Counted from the stretch's first letter, positions 9,017 to 16,967 are shown. The stretch is 27,500 nucleotides of DNA from Symbiodinium natans (GCA_905221605.1 CAJNDS010000668.1:127501-155000); one strand, 5' to 3'. Program-made: numbers and translations. The notes: generated by a model from the sequence alone, not told the origin.

Positions 9017-9382
9017 CTGACCCAAAACCCTTAACCCTAAACCCATCTAAACCCCAAACCCTAAACCCCAAACCCTAAACCCCAAACCCTAAACCCTAAA
9101 ACCCTAAACCCCTAAACCCTCTAGGGCCCATACTATTGGAGTCTCGGGGGTCGCCCAATGAGGGGGCATCTCTGGCCCAGCAGTGAAGATGCGCAGGCAG
9201 CTGAGGGGCTGTGTAAGGGGAGCTTCCATCTTCCATCTGAGCCCTAAACCCTAAACCCTAAACCCCAAACCCCAAACCCTAAACCCTAAACCCCAAACCC
9301 CAAACCCCAAACCCTAAACCCTAAACCCTAACCCCAAACCCTAAACCCTAAACCCTGAACCCTAAAGGCCCTAAACCCTGAA
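9017..9382 (-). repeat. Two CCCTAAA/CCCCAAA arrays
   Basis: Arrays at 9017-9122 and 9240-9382, same orientation, with alternating CCCTAAA and CCCCAAA units. The 115-bp piece between them is open on the - strand (starting MEDGSSPYTAPQLPAH after GCTCAG), a weak exon candidate. Confidence 0.85.
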
Positions 9383-9480
9383 GCGAGCAGACTCCACCGG
9401 GAATAGGCGCATTGGGGGACGGGGCTATCGGTGGCATAATTGGCTATCAGCTCAAGCTCCGAAAAGCCTCAACTCAAATC
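9383..9480. CDS. Candidate exon, glycine-rich on + or alternative on -
   Basis: The + frame reads GIGALGDGAIGGIIGYQLKL, a small-residue-rich stretch that could be a membrane helix, ending at a possible GC donor. The - frame reads ELIANYATDSPVPQCAYSRW after GGAG. Flanked by CCCTAAA and TTTAGGG arrays. Confidence 0.25.
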
Positions 9481-9632
9481 CTAAGCTTCGTACTGGCTTA
9501 GGGTTTTAGGGTTAGGGTTTTTAGGGTTTTTAGGGTTTTGTAGGGTTTAGGGTTTAGGGTTTAGGGTTTAGGGTTTCGGGCTTAGAACGCTGCGACGTCT
9601 GCTGCTGGCTGTCTCTTGAGGGGTCTACATGC

Positions 9633-9720
9633 CTTGGCTGCCTTCCTTTGGCTAGCCCGGCGGAGAGCGGCCACAGTGGGGCCTTCCTCTCCGTAGTGGC
9701 GCAGTGCCATAGCCGCCGCG
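9633..9720 (-). CDS. Candidate exon, basic unidentified segment
   Basis: On the - strand this piece reads MALRHYGEEGPTVAALRRAS followed by QRKAAK, with strong G/C at third positions and a GC-type donor after AAG. A short hydrophobic + frame (ALAAFLWLARRRAA) competes. No acceptor is clear, so the 5' edge is arbitrary. Confidence 0.28.
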
Positions 9721-9743
9721 CAACGGGAAAAGGGATTGGTACC

Positions 9744-9847
9744 CAAACCCTAAACCCTAAACCCTAAACCCTAAACCCTAAACCCTAAACCCTAAAACCT
9801 AAACCCTAAACCCTAAACCCTAAACCCTAAACCCTAAACCCTAAACT
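9744..9847 (-). repeat. CCCTAAA array, near perfect
   Basis: About 14 units with one CCTAAAA slip. Preceded by a mixed TTTAGGG array at 9497-9586 that contains TTTTTAGGG length variants. Confidence 0.95.
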
Positions 9848-10168
9848 TAGTAAGTAGGTACCAAAGTAGAGTTTGTAAGTCCCTCACAGGTTGTGTCTGT
9901 CCCCTACCCAATAGCCCTACTTGGTTTAGGCTTAGGGTGTAGGGTTTAGGGTTTAGCGTTTAGAGTTTAGGGTTTAGGGTTTTGGGGCATGTGCTTAGGA
10001 AGTTCCTCTCCAAGTAGGGTTCAATGAGTAGGGCTTATCTGCGAAAAGCAAGATGGCATTCCCGACGAGACGTGGAACGTATTTGATTGTTTATTGTTTA
10101 TTCGTAGGTTTCATCCGCGTACCTTTTCAGCATTGCATGTCATGAGTTTGGTGATAGACCAGATGAAA
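9848..10168. other. Unique DNA with a short TTTAGGG array
   Basis: Contains a TTTAGGG/TTTAGCG array at 9923-9985. The T-rich piece 10020-10168 resembles 20940-21020 (GATTGTTTATTGTTTA versus GATTGTTTGTTGTTTA, then CATGAxxTxxTGATxxACCAGA in both), so it may be an older dispersed repeat. No gene supported. Confidence 0.45.
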
Positions 10169-10510
10169 TCCCTAAACCCTAAACCCTAAACCCTAAACCC
10201 TAAACCCTAAACCCTAAACCCTAAACCCTAAACCCTAAACCCTAAACCCTTAACCCTTAACCCTTAAACCCTAAATCCTAAACCCTGTGAATGCAGCCCC
10301 AGCCGCTACAACTACTCACATTTTCACGAAACCCCCTCCCTTCCCCTGCTGCTCCTCTCAGCCCCTGGAACCGCAACCCTCATAACCCTCAAGTCCGCAC
10401 CCTAAACCCTAAACCCTAAACCCCAAACCCCAAACCCCAAACCCCAAACCCCAAACCCCAAACCCCAAACCCCAAACCCTAAACCCTAAACCCTAAACCC
10501 TAACCCCTAA
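10169..10510 (-). repeat. CCCTAAA array, then a CCCCAAA-rich array
   Basis: 10169-10288 holds about 16 CCCTAAA units ending in CCCTTAA variants. 10398-10510 starts CCCTAAA, changes to nine consecutive CCCCAAA units and returns to CCCTAAA. Confidence 0.93.
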
Positions 10511-10534
10511 GCAAAACCCAAGCCTTCGGAACAG

Positions 10535-10612
10535 GGCTGGGAGCCCTTCTTTGGGCACGGGCTCGGCTTGCTCTTTGCAGCCTTCCTGGCAGCTCGAATC
10601 GGGATGCCTGGG
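10535..10612 (+). CDS. Candidate exon encoding a transmembrane-like helix
   Basis: After acceptor GAACAG|G the frame reads GWEPFFGHGLGLLFAAFLAA and then RIGMPG, a clear hydrophobic helix with GC-rich third positions. The next bases are GTTTAGGG, so the first telomere-like unit would itself supply the GT donor. If it is not spliced there, the same unit gives an in-frame TAG. Confidence 0.42.
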
Positions 10613-10690
10613 GTTTAGGGTTTAGGGTTTGGGGTTTAGGGTTTGGGGTTTAGGGTTTGGGGTTTAGGGTTTGGGGTTTAGGGTTTAGGC
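10611..10690 (+). repeat. Array with a 14-bp higher-order unit
   Basis: TTTAGGG and TTTGGGG alternate strictly for at least four rounds, so the true repeating unit is the 14-bp pair. Confidence 0.92.
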
Positions 10691-10694
10691 TGAG

Positions 10695-10772
10695 GATGCA
10701 AGGTTGAAAGCTCTATGGGCCCGAAGAGAAGCCTGTGCAGCCCATAAAAGTCTAAATGTTCCAGGGCCCCCC
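10695..10772 (+). CDS. Candidate exon, charged helix
   Basis: Directly after a TTTAGGG array ending GGCTGAG|G, the + frame reads DARLKALWARREACAAHKSL, a charged amphipathic helix. Third-position bias is moderate. The region abuts an inverted-repeat element at 10807. Confidence 0.3.
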
Positions 10773-10806
10773 GACTTCCCGTTCTCACTATTCTCTGGTG
10801 GCATGT

Positions 10807-10946
10807 ACTTGGAGGTTCATGGTACATACTCAATTACAACTGTACTTCTAACCCACTTACAAGCCCCTTAAATGCCCTAATATGGCTATAAGCACAGTTA
10901 CAAGTACAGTTAGAATTGGTTAATCAGTACCATGACCCCCCAAAGT
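10807..10946. mobile_element. MITE, ACTTGGAGGTTCATGG family, full copy
   Basis: Left end ACTTGGAGGTTCATGGTACA, right end CAGTACCATGACCCCCCAAAGT. Interior arms carry complementary AACTGTACTTCTAACC and GTACAGTTAGAATTGG stretches. Confidence 0.8.
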
Positions 10947-11059
10947 ATTCTCTGGTGGCATGTAGGGTTCAACCAGCCCCCCTGTGAAGCACATGAAACG
11001 TTGAGGGTTCAACCGGAGACGCTACACCGCAAGGATTGTTGAAACCCATCTCTGGCCGG

Positions 11060-11235
11060 GAACGTTTGCCAATGATTGTTCTGGCTTCCCCGGTTCCGGT
11101 TTTCTCTATGCTCCTCCCGGTTTATCCCGAATCGTCCGGTCATCCCGGGTCCGCTAGGTTTTTACCGTTCCGGTTCCTCCCCCAGTTCCGGTTCCGGTTC
11201 CTCCCGGTTCCGAAACCCGAAGCCCGAAGCCCGAA
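11060..11235 (+). repeat. CCGGTTCC-rich low-complexity region
   Basis: Repeated CCGGTTCCGGTT and CCGGTTCCTCCC motifs between 11090 and 11215, then CCCGAAG/CCCGAAA units. The proline- and phenylalanine-rich frames here come from this repeat. Confidence 0.75.
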
Positions 11236-11570
11236 ACCCGAAACCCGAAACCCTAGACCCTAGACCCTAGACCCTAGACCCTAAACCCTAAACCCTAAAC
11301 CCCAAATTATAAACCTTCCGGTTCCGGTGTCCTGGGTGGACTGCACGTGCTCAGCATGCGATCTCCGAGCAAAGCCCTATAAAGCCTCTTCCATAAACCC
11401 AAAACCCTAAACCCTAAACCTTAAACCCCAAACCCTAACCCCAAACCCCAGACCCCAAACCCCAAATCCCAAGCCCTAAACCCTAAACCCTAAACCCTAA
11501 ACCCTAAACCCTAAACCCTAAACCCTAAACCCTAAACCCTAAGCCCTAAGCCCTAAGCCCTAAACCCTGC
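11215..11570 (-). repeat. CCCGAAA, CCCTAGA, CCCTAAA and CCCTAAG arrays
   Basis: Arrays at 11215-11310 and 11395-11570 around an 80-bp unique piece. Variants occur in blocks: four CCCTAGA units near 11255-11280 and several CCCTAAG units near 11540-11560. Confidence 0.88.
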
Positions 11571-11660
11571 ATCCGGTGTCCAGGTGTCGAGCTCGATCCC
11601 TCCACGGACAGCAGGCTGGGAGTTTATGTTAGGCTGGGCGCAGCCCTACACAACACCTCT

Positions 11661-11752
11661 TCGTAGCCCAGTGACACCCTTTTCCTTTTTTTTGTTTTTT
11701 TCGTTCTGGTTTCTCTTATAAAAGAACCAACCCCAAGGATGAACAAAAGCCC
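11661..11752. mobile_element. GTAGCCCAGTGG element, fragment
   Basis: TCGTAGCCCAGTGACACCC, a T-rich stretch, then GTTCTGGTTTCTCTTATAAA and ACCAACCCCAA, the same order as in the copies at 16968, 20801 and 25863. The right end is lost. Confidence 0.65.
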
Positions 11753-11911
11753 CAAGCAAAGAGAGCCCAATGCCCCTTGAGCTATGGAAAACTGGACCCT
11801 AACCCCTACACCCTGGACCCTAAACCCAAACCCCAAACCCCAAACCCTATAATGGAGGTCCACCTATCATGAACAATTCCACATTTCACGCCCGGGACGC
11901 CTTCACTCCCC

Positions 11912-12105
11912 CAAACCCTAACAATTAAACCCTAAACCCGAAACCCTCCGAAACCCTAAGCCCCAAACCCTAAACCCTAAATAAACCCTAAATAAACCCT
12001 AAATAAACCCTAAATAAACCCTAAATAAACCCTGAACCCTGAACCCTGAACCCTAAACCCTAAACCCCAAACCCCAAACCCCAAACCCCAAACCCTAGGC
12101 AGCCT
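11912..12105 (-). repeat. CCCTAAA array with an 11-bp CCCTAAATAAA sub-array
   Basis: Positions about 11976-12032 repeat CCCTAAATAAA about five times, a unit with four extra bases. CCCTGAA, CCCTAAA and CCCCAAA blocks follow. Confidence 0.9.
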
Positions 12106-12140
12106 AGGCCTTGAGAGAGCTGCTGAAAGCCCTGAAGCAG

Positions 12141-12199
12141 GCTCGGTCGCCCTGCTGCAACACCCGGCGCTCCTGTCGCTGGGCGCGTACAGCTTCGAG
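12141..12199 (+). CDS. Candidate exon, unidentified protein
   Basis: Between acceptor AAGCAG|G and a GC donor after TTCGAG, the + frame reads SVALLQHPALLSLGAYSFE with almost every third base G or C. It sits in a unique island between CCCCAAA and TTTAGGG arrays, the same setting as the urease exons. Confidence 0.42.
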
Positions 12200-12221
12200 G
12201 CCTGCCCTTTAAGGAGGGGTG

Positions 12222-12343
12222 AGGGTCTAGGGTTTAGGGTTTAGGGTTTAGGGTTTAGGGTTTAGGGTTTAGGGTTTAGGGTTTAGGGTTTAGGGCTTCG
12301 GGTTTAGGGCTTAGGGTTTAGGGTTTAGGGAGCCCTAAACCCT
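12222..12343 (+). repeat. TTTAGGG array ending in an inverted CCCTAAA unit
   Basis: About 14 units, then TTTAGGGAGCCCTAAACCC at about 12323-12341, a short head-to-head junction. Confidence 0.92.
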
Positions 12344-12348
12344 TTACA

Positions 12349-12411
12349 ATCCTGGGACTCTACCTCGAAGCCCTCAGGTTGCACCCTCGGGTTTGGGGGC
12401 CCTCTTTGAAG
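12349..12411 (+). CDS. Candidate exon with a cytochrome P450 K-helix-like motif
   Basis: The + frame reads LGLYLEALRLHPRVWG, followed by PSLK. E-x-x-R followed by LHP is the K-helix hallmark of cytochrome P450s (ExLRLHP). Third positions are GC-rich. I found no haem-binding loop or I-helix fragment elsewhere in the window, so a P450 gene is not established; a chance match over 15 residues is possible. Confidence 0.35.
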
Positions 12412-12596
12412 ATCCTGTCAAGGAACATAAGGACCATATTGCCAGCAGATTGAACCTCTTTTGGGGGTACCTGAGGGGGTCGGCGTATGACTCCCTTGGT
12501 TTAATGGTCCGTAGTATGATTGAAGTGTATTTCCTTAACCCGAAGCCCTAAGCCCTAAACCCTAAGCCCTAAACCTAAACCCCAAACCCTAAACCT

Positions 12597-13330
12597 GGAA
12601 GCAACAGCATGCCTAGCGAGCCCAACACCCCTTACTGAGGATATTTGGGGTCCATATTATTAGGGGCCCCCTATTTCCGTAAACCCCCAAATCTTTTTTG
12701 AGGTGAACAAGGAAGGAGGATCCCTATATGGCATTTCCCAAGATGGGGAGCACCCCCAATATACGCCACAAATACTCTTGTCCTTATTATAGGAACCTTT
12801 AGACCAGGGTACCCCTACTCAGGAACCTCACCACCCTTTGGTGTAGGTTACATTGATAGTGTGCTGCCCAGATAGCCCAGACTCAATCCATGCTTCAACG
12901 CGCAGCAAAGCGTCAACTTGCAGTAAAGGCCCCTCTGTTCGTGTAGGCTGTTTCCCTAACACGGTTTAGGGTCCAGGGTTTAGGGTTCTAAGGGTATGCT
13001 CGGAAAAGAGGATTGAGGAGAGCCGCTCTAGGGCTGGTTGCGGGGAGGTGCTTTGTAAGTTTTTCGATGGGGATTCAGGAACAGCAGAGTTAACCTGCTA
13101 CTTGCCATGCCTAGATGCCTAGAGAACTCCATTCATAAGGGTTTTTAGGGTCTGCGGGTTTGAACCCTAAACCCTAGACACTAAACACACTAAACAGTAA
13201 ACACAGGTTTTAGGGTCCATAGAGGCCAAAAAATAACCAGATAGGCCCTTGGGATAGTTTATTTTCCCTTACTGGGTTTAAGAGGACTATATTTAGGATT
13301 ATCTCCAAAGGGTCTAAAGGGGCCATCCTC
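12597..13330. other. Mostly unique DNA with element fragments
   Basis: No gene supported. Fragments include GAGCCCAACACCCCTTACTGAGG (12618-12640, an end of the element seen at 18934) and GGGGCCCCCTATTTCCGTAAACCC-like sequence (12646-12690, shared with 17089 and 23094). Few telomere-like units. Confidence 0.5.
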
Positions 13331-13436
13331 CCTAAACCCTAAGCCCTAAGCCCTAAACCCTAAACCTTACACCCTAAACCCTAGACCCTAAACCCTAAAC
13401 CCTAAACCCGAAACCCTAAACCCTAAACCCTAATCC
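13331..13436 (-). repeat. CCCTAAA array
   Basis: About 15 units with CCCTAAG and CCCTAGA variants, ending at the candidate exon at 13452. Confidence 0.92.
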
Positions 13437-13451
13437 TAGGAAGCTCTTCAG

Positions 13452-13527
13452 GTGTACCTGTTCCAGTACCCGGTTCACGAGGTTTTCGTGGCAGTCGGCG
13501 ACATCTCCGGCTCGTTTAGCAACTGGG
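13452..13527 (+). CDS. Candidate exon, possibly carbohydrate-binding-like
   Basis: Between acceptor CTTCAG|G and a GA donor after TGGG, the + frame reads VYLFQYPVHEVFVAVGDISG and then SFSNW, with GC-rich third positions. The VxVxGDxxxxFxNWG shape recalls starch-binding CBM20/CBM48 strands, but this is weak. One of the better exon candidates. Confidence 0.42.
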
Positions 13528-13539
13528 GACTTCGTAAAA

Positions 13540-13855
13540 ACCCCCAAGCCCTCAACCCTCAACCCTCATCCCTCAACCCAAAACCCTCAGGGTTTAGGGT
13601 TTAGGGTTTCGGGTTTAGGGTTTAGGGTTTAGGGTTTAGGGAACCCTGAACCCTAAACCCCAAACCCTAAGCCCCCAACCCTCAACCCCAAACCCTAAAC
13701 CCTGAGCCTTAAGGCTTGAGATTAGATTGTAGCCCCAACCCCTAGACCCTAAACCCTAAACCCTAAACCCTGAACCCTAAACCCTAAACCCTAAACCCTA
13801 GGCCCTAAACCCTAAGTCCTGAACCCTGAACCCTAAAGCCCAACAACCTTCAGGT
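13540..13855. repeat. Composite telomere-like block with two inversions
   Basis: CCCTCAA units (-) meet TTTAGGG units (+) at about 13585, and these meet CCCTGAA/CCCTAAA units (-) at about 13640. A further CCCTAAA array at 13740-13850 follows. The region is almost pure repeat for 300 bp. Confidence 0.9.
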
Positions 13856-14085
13856 GTTAGGGTGAGAATCTGCGTTCCTACGCCAGACGGCCTCAGTCCT
13901 ATGACCCTGAGCCCCAAAAGCCGTGGAAACCCTAAACCCTAAACCCTAAACCCTAAACCCTAAACCCTAAACCCCAAGCCCTAAGCCTTTTCCCTGCTGC
14001 ACCCAAAACCCTAAACCCACCCCCAACCGCCTTAACTCCTACACCCGCAACTACACTCGCAACCCTGTTGGACCTGATGCCCCAA

Positions 14086-14170
14086 GGCATGCGCAATCCG
14101 ACTGGCGCGTACAACGATAACTCGTGCCTTTGGCGGCACTGGGAGGTCGGCTGCGGAGTTTTCGGTCAAG
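14086..14170 (+). CDS. Candidate exon, tryptophan/cysteine-containing segment
   Basis: Acceptor CCCCAAG|G and donor CAAG|GTTAGC enclose an open, GC3-rich frame reading MRNPTGAYNDNSCLWRHWEV and then GCGVFGQ. Both splice sites are of good quality and the piece lies between two CCCTAAA arrays. No family is recognised. Confidence 0.45.
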
Positions 14171-14522
14171 GTTAGCCCTAAACCCTAAACACTAAATCCT
14201 AAACCCTAAGCCCTAAGCCCTAAATCCTAGAACCCTTGCGAGTTCCCATTCCTTAGTAACTTAAGTATGAGCGTGTTGGGCTCAGGGGATACAGCACCCA
14301 TAGATCCAAGCAAGTCTTGCGGCGTCGGGGTGCTTAGGTTTAGGGTTTAGGGTTTGGGGTTTAGGGTTTAGGGTTTAGGGTCTAGGGTCTAGTGTCTACG
14401 GTTTCGGGGTCAGGCTTTGGGGAGGATCTTCCTTGATTGAGGGGTTTGGGGTGTATTGGGCACCTTAAATCCTGAACCCCAAAGGCTCGTGGAACGCAGA
14501 TTTGGTGGCCCATATGTATGTG

Positions 14523-14585
14523 TGCATATGTATATATATATGTGCGTGTATATGCATATATATATATATATACATATATGTATTT
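14523..14585. repeat. TA-rich microsatellite
   Basis: Alternating TATATG, TATATA and CATATA, about 60 bp. Frames of Y and I residues here are artefacts. Confidence 0.93.
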
Positions 14586-14745
14586 ACTATTTAGTACATT
14601 ACACTTTATATGTTCTTCTCAATCTCAGCCACACAGCAACAAAAGCGCAACCATACGCGATGCAATCTCTAAGAACAGATGGCAAGGAGTCCGAGGACAA
14701 TAACGCCCTAACCCTAAACCTTAAACCCCTGAAAACCTAAACCCT

Positions 14746-14897
14746 ACTTGAAGGTTCATGGTACTTATTAACCACTTGTAACTGTACTTATAACCCTACT
14801 TGTAATACCCCTAAAGGGCCTTTTCGGGGTTATCCCATTATAAGTAGGGTTAAAAGCCCAGTTGTAAGTGGTTATTAAGTACCATGAACCTTCAAGT
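14746..14897. mobile_element. MITE, ACTTGGAGGTTCATGG family, best-preserved copy
   Basis: A 152-bp near-perfect palindrome. Left arm starts ACTTGAAGGTTCATGGTACT and the right arm ends AGTACCATGAACCTTCAAGT. The arms stay complementary for about 70 bp with few mismatches, so the element would fold into one long hairpin. No coding capacity. Confidence 0.88.
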
Positions 14898-14965
14898 TAC
14901 CCTTGAACCCTTAACCCTTTCACCTTAAACCCTAAACCCTGAGCCCATACAGCCCTTGGGTAGAG

Positions 14966-15034
14966 GTGTGGCTTCGTCGTTTTCGTCTTTTTTCTGTGGC
15001 TCTTTGCCGGGCTCTACATGGAGTTGGCCGCGAG
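14966..15034 (+). CDS. Candidate exon encoding a transmembrane helix
   Basis: After TAGAG|G the + frame reads GFVVFVFFLWLFAGLYMELA, a strongly hydrophobic helix, and ends at a GC donor. It may belong with the other membrane-like candidate at 10535-10612, but I see no proof that they share a transcript. Confidence 0.4.
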
Positions 15035-15087
15035 GCTTGCATCGTGAGATCGACCCGTCGACATGGGCAAGTTGCGGTACGGGTCGG

Positions 15088-15167
15088 TTTAGGGGTTTAG
15101 GGTTTAGGGTTAGGGTTTAGGGTTTAGGCTTTAGGGTTTAGGCTTTAGGGTTTAGGGTTTAGGGTTG
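15088..15167 (+). repeat. TTTAGGG array
   Basis: About 11 units with GGTTAGGG and GCTTTAGGG variants. Confidence 0.9.
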
Positions 15168-15445
15168 CCGGGGTACCTTTAAGCCCGACATGCCAGAGCA
15201 CATGGCCCGCAGAATGCACACACAACCGCCACCCCACACCCCCTGAGCCCTGAGCCCCCTTCACCCCCCCAAACCCTGTTTCCCTAAGCTCCTCAAAGCG
15301 CCCCCCCCCCCCCCCCCCGCGCGCCCAAACCCCAGTTCCGCAAACCAAAAACCCCCAACTACCCCCAAGACCCGAAGCCCGACAGAAAGTCGACGGTTCC
15401 CCCGGTACCCCGATTCTTGCAAACATTTTAGAGGGTTTAGGGTCT
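15168..15445. other. GC-rich unique piece with an 18-C run
   Basis: Pyrimidine-rich, with a C run of about 18 at 15301-15318. The 108-codon - frame is driven by that run and is not supported. A short + segment after TTTAAG (PDMPEHMARRMHTQ, about 15183-15226) is a weak exon candidate. Confidence 0.4.
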
Positions 15446-15557
15446 ACGTGGAGGTTCGTGGGTAGCGACAAGTACGGGTATAAGTACCCTGAAGAACGCT
15501 TTCAGGCTTGTTGCCATACTTCGATCCCTACTTCTAGCTACCCATGAACATCCAAGT
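15446..15557. mobile_element. MITE, ACTTGGAGGTTCATGG family, copy
   Basis: Left end ACGTGGAGGTTCGTGGGTAG and right end CTACCCATGAACATCCAAGT, about 112 bp. Confidence 0.8.
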
Positions 15558-15615
15558 AGGGAGCGGCGTCATTCCACAATGTCCTACCGAGGCAAGCTCC
15601 CATGCAGTCCAAGGT

Positions 15616-15721
15616 ATTACTCCAATACCCCTTAATTAAGGAACATTCCTTAAACCATATAAGGAACCTTATTACAATTTTGAGGAATACTCCTTAGTTA
15701 AGGGGTATTGGAGTCTCTGGG
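15616..15721. mobile_element. MITE, AGACTCCAATACCCCTTAATTAAGG family, copy 2
   Basis: Left ACTCCAATACCCCTTAATTA and right TTAGTTAAGGGGTATTGGAG are almost perfectly complementary. The interior has GGAACATTCC-type palindromes. Confidence 0.87.
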
Positions 15722-15854
15722 TTAGTCAGGTTCAGGGCGTCTTGCAACGGCACAAGATCTCATGTACACGCCACTCCAGGGTGCGTGGGGGGTGCACGGG
15801 TGACAACGTGGGGCCTTGACCCCGGAGAGGGTGGGAGTTCCTCCCCTCACTCCC

Positions 15855-16006
15855 AACCCTAAAGCCTAAACCCTAGACCCTAAACCCAAAACCCTAAACC
15901 CTAAACCCTAAAGCCCTAAACCCTAAACCCTAAAACCCTAAACCCTAAACCCTCAACCCTAAACCCTAAACCCTAAACCCTAAACCGCGTAAACCCTAAA
16001 CCCTAC
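15855..16006 (-). repeat. CCCTAAA array
   Basis: About 20 units with CCCTAAAA length variants and one CCCTCAA. Confidence 0.93.
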
Positions 16007-16032
16007 TTAGAAGTACCCATGAACCTCCAAGT
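16004..16032. mobile_element. ACTTGGAGGTTCATGG family, solo right end
   Basis: Only ACTTAGAAGTACCCATGAAC and CTCCAAGT remain, directly joined to a CCCTAAA array. Confidence 0.6.
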
Positions 16033-16091
16033 GAACCCGAAGCACCAAGCCGTCCAAATCACCCTCCCAAAGCCCCACAGCCCTGAAACCC

Positions 16092-16234
16092 ACCTTGAAG
16101 GTTCATGGGTAGCTTTAAGTAGGGTTTAGGGTTTAGGGTTTAGGGTTTAGGGTTTAGGGTTTAAAGTATGGCGACTAATATCCCTGTTTAGGGAACTTGT
16201 GACCCTACTTATACCTACCCATGAACCTCCAAGT
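16092..16234. mobile_element. MITE of the ACTTGGAGGTTCATGG family containing a TTTAGGG array
   Basis: Left end ACCTTGAAGGTTCATGGGTA and right end TACCCATGAACCTCCAAGT are both present. Between them, at 16117-16165, the left arm's AGTAGGGTTTA passes directly into about six TTTAGGG units. Confidence 0.82.
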
Positions 16235-16254
16235 ACCACCCGAAAGCCTAAACT

Positions 16255-16358
16255 CAAGTCCCCAAGCCAGCCACGCTAAAATTTCGTAAGTTATTGAGTT
16301 GCATTTTTATGGCTACTGCCTTTGATATTCGCTCAACAGCGCCCTCCACAGATTTCCG
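16255..16358 (-). CDS. Candidate exon, helical segment
   Basis: On the - strand the frame reads KSVEGAVERISKAVAIKMQL and then NNLRNFSVAGLG without a stop, an amphipathic helix. The + strand also carries a short frame starting MATAFDIRSTAP. No clear splice sites, so confidence is low. Confidence 0.25.
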
Positions 16359-16362
16359 AGCC

Positions 16363-16620
16363 CCTAAACCCGAAGCCCTAAACCCTAAACCCTAAACCCT
16401 AAACCCTAAACCCTAAACCCTAAACCCTAAACCCTAAAGCCTGCCAAGGTCGAGTGCCGCCTCGTCAGCTGGCTGAAGCGGATCACGGAAGAGGCGGCGA
16501 GTTCCGAGTTGCCCAAAGGGTTTATATGCAAGAGCCCCTAACCCTAAACCCTAAACCCTAAACCCTAAACCCTAAACCCTAAACCCAAAGCCCAAAACCC
16601 AAAACCCTAAACCCTGAACC
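16363..16620 (-). repeat. Two CCCTAAA arrays flanking a candidate exon
   Basis: 16363-16440 (about ten perfect units) and 16535-16620 (about ten units with CCCAAAA variants) enclose the candidate exon at 16449-16519. Confidence 0.93.
16449..16519 (+). CDS. Candidate exon, unidentified protein
   Basis: Acceptor GCCAAG|G and a GT donor at 16520 enclose VECRLVSWLKRITEEAASSE then LPK, with nearly all third positions G or C. It lies between two CCCTAAA arrays only about 8-20 bp away on each side. Confidence 0.45.
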
Positions 16621-16816
16621 CAGCTTTTCGGGACCTTTTGCGCGTGATCTTTCTGTGCCCCCTAGCAGCACAAGGGCTCAACCTTGAGAGCCGCGCAAGG
16701 AGTCCCCCGGCTACCAGCAACTCGAGCAGCGACTTGGCCTTTGGTTTGGGGTTTAGGGTTTAGGGTTTAGGGTTTAGGGTTTAGGGTTTAGGGTTTAGGG
16801 TTGAAGCCTTCAGCAG

Positions 16817-16925
16817 GCCTCCGGACTACGGGGATCGTATTCTGCAAGCAATTCCTCGCTTGCTTGACCGGATTTCCTCCGCGGCCCCGCAAATCCTCAA
16901 GCCTAATCTCCTTGAACGCCAGCAG
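16817..16925 (+). CDS. Candidate exon, helical segment
   Basis: Acceptor AGCAG|G and donor CAGCAG|GTCC enclose 36 codons. The frame reads PPDYGDRILQAIPRLLDRIS, then SAAPQILKPNLLERQQ, an amphipathic helix-rich segment with good codon bias. There is no ATG, so it is easy to miss. A TTTAGGG array ends 15 bp before it and an inverted-repeat element starts about 40 bp after it. Confidence 0.48.
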
Positions 16926-16967
16926 GTCCACGAATGCAAGGAGACAAGCATGCAGTTTCCTCATTGG

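Noticed and set aside
15145-15471. 108-codon - strand frame with a glycine run
   Set aside because: Its openness depends on the 18-C run, and its start lies inside a MITE end. No codon bias.
16760-16962. A - strand frame starting MRKLHACLLAFVDLLAF
   Set aside because: It is open for about 60 codons, but the + frame over the same bases has better codon bias and good AG|G and GT sites, so I treat the - frame as its shadow.
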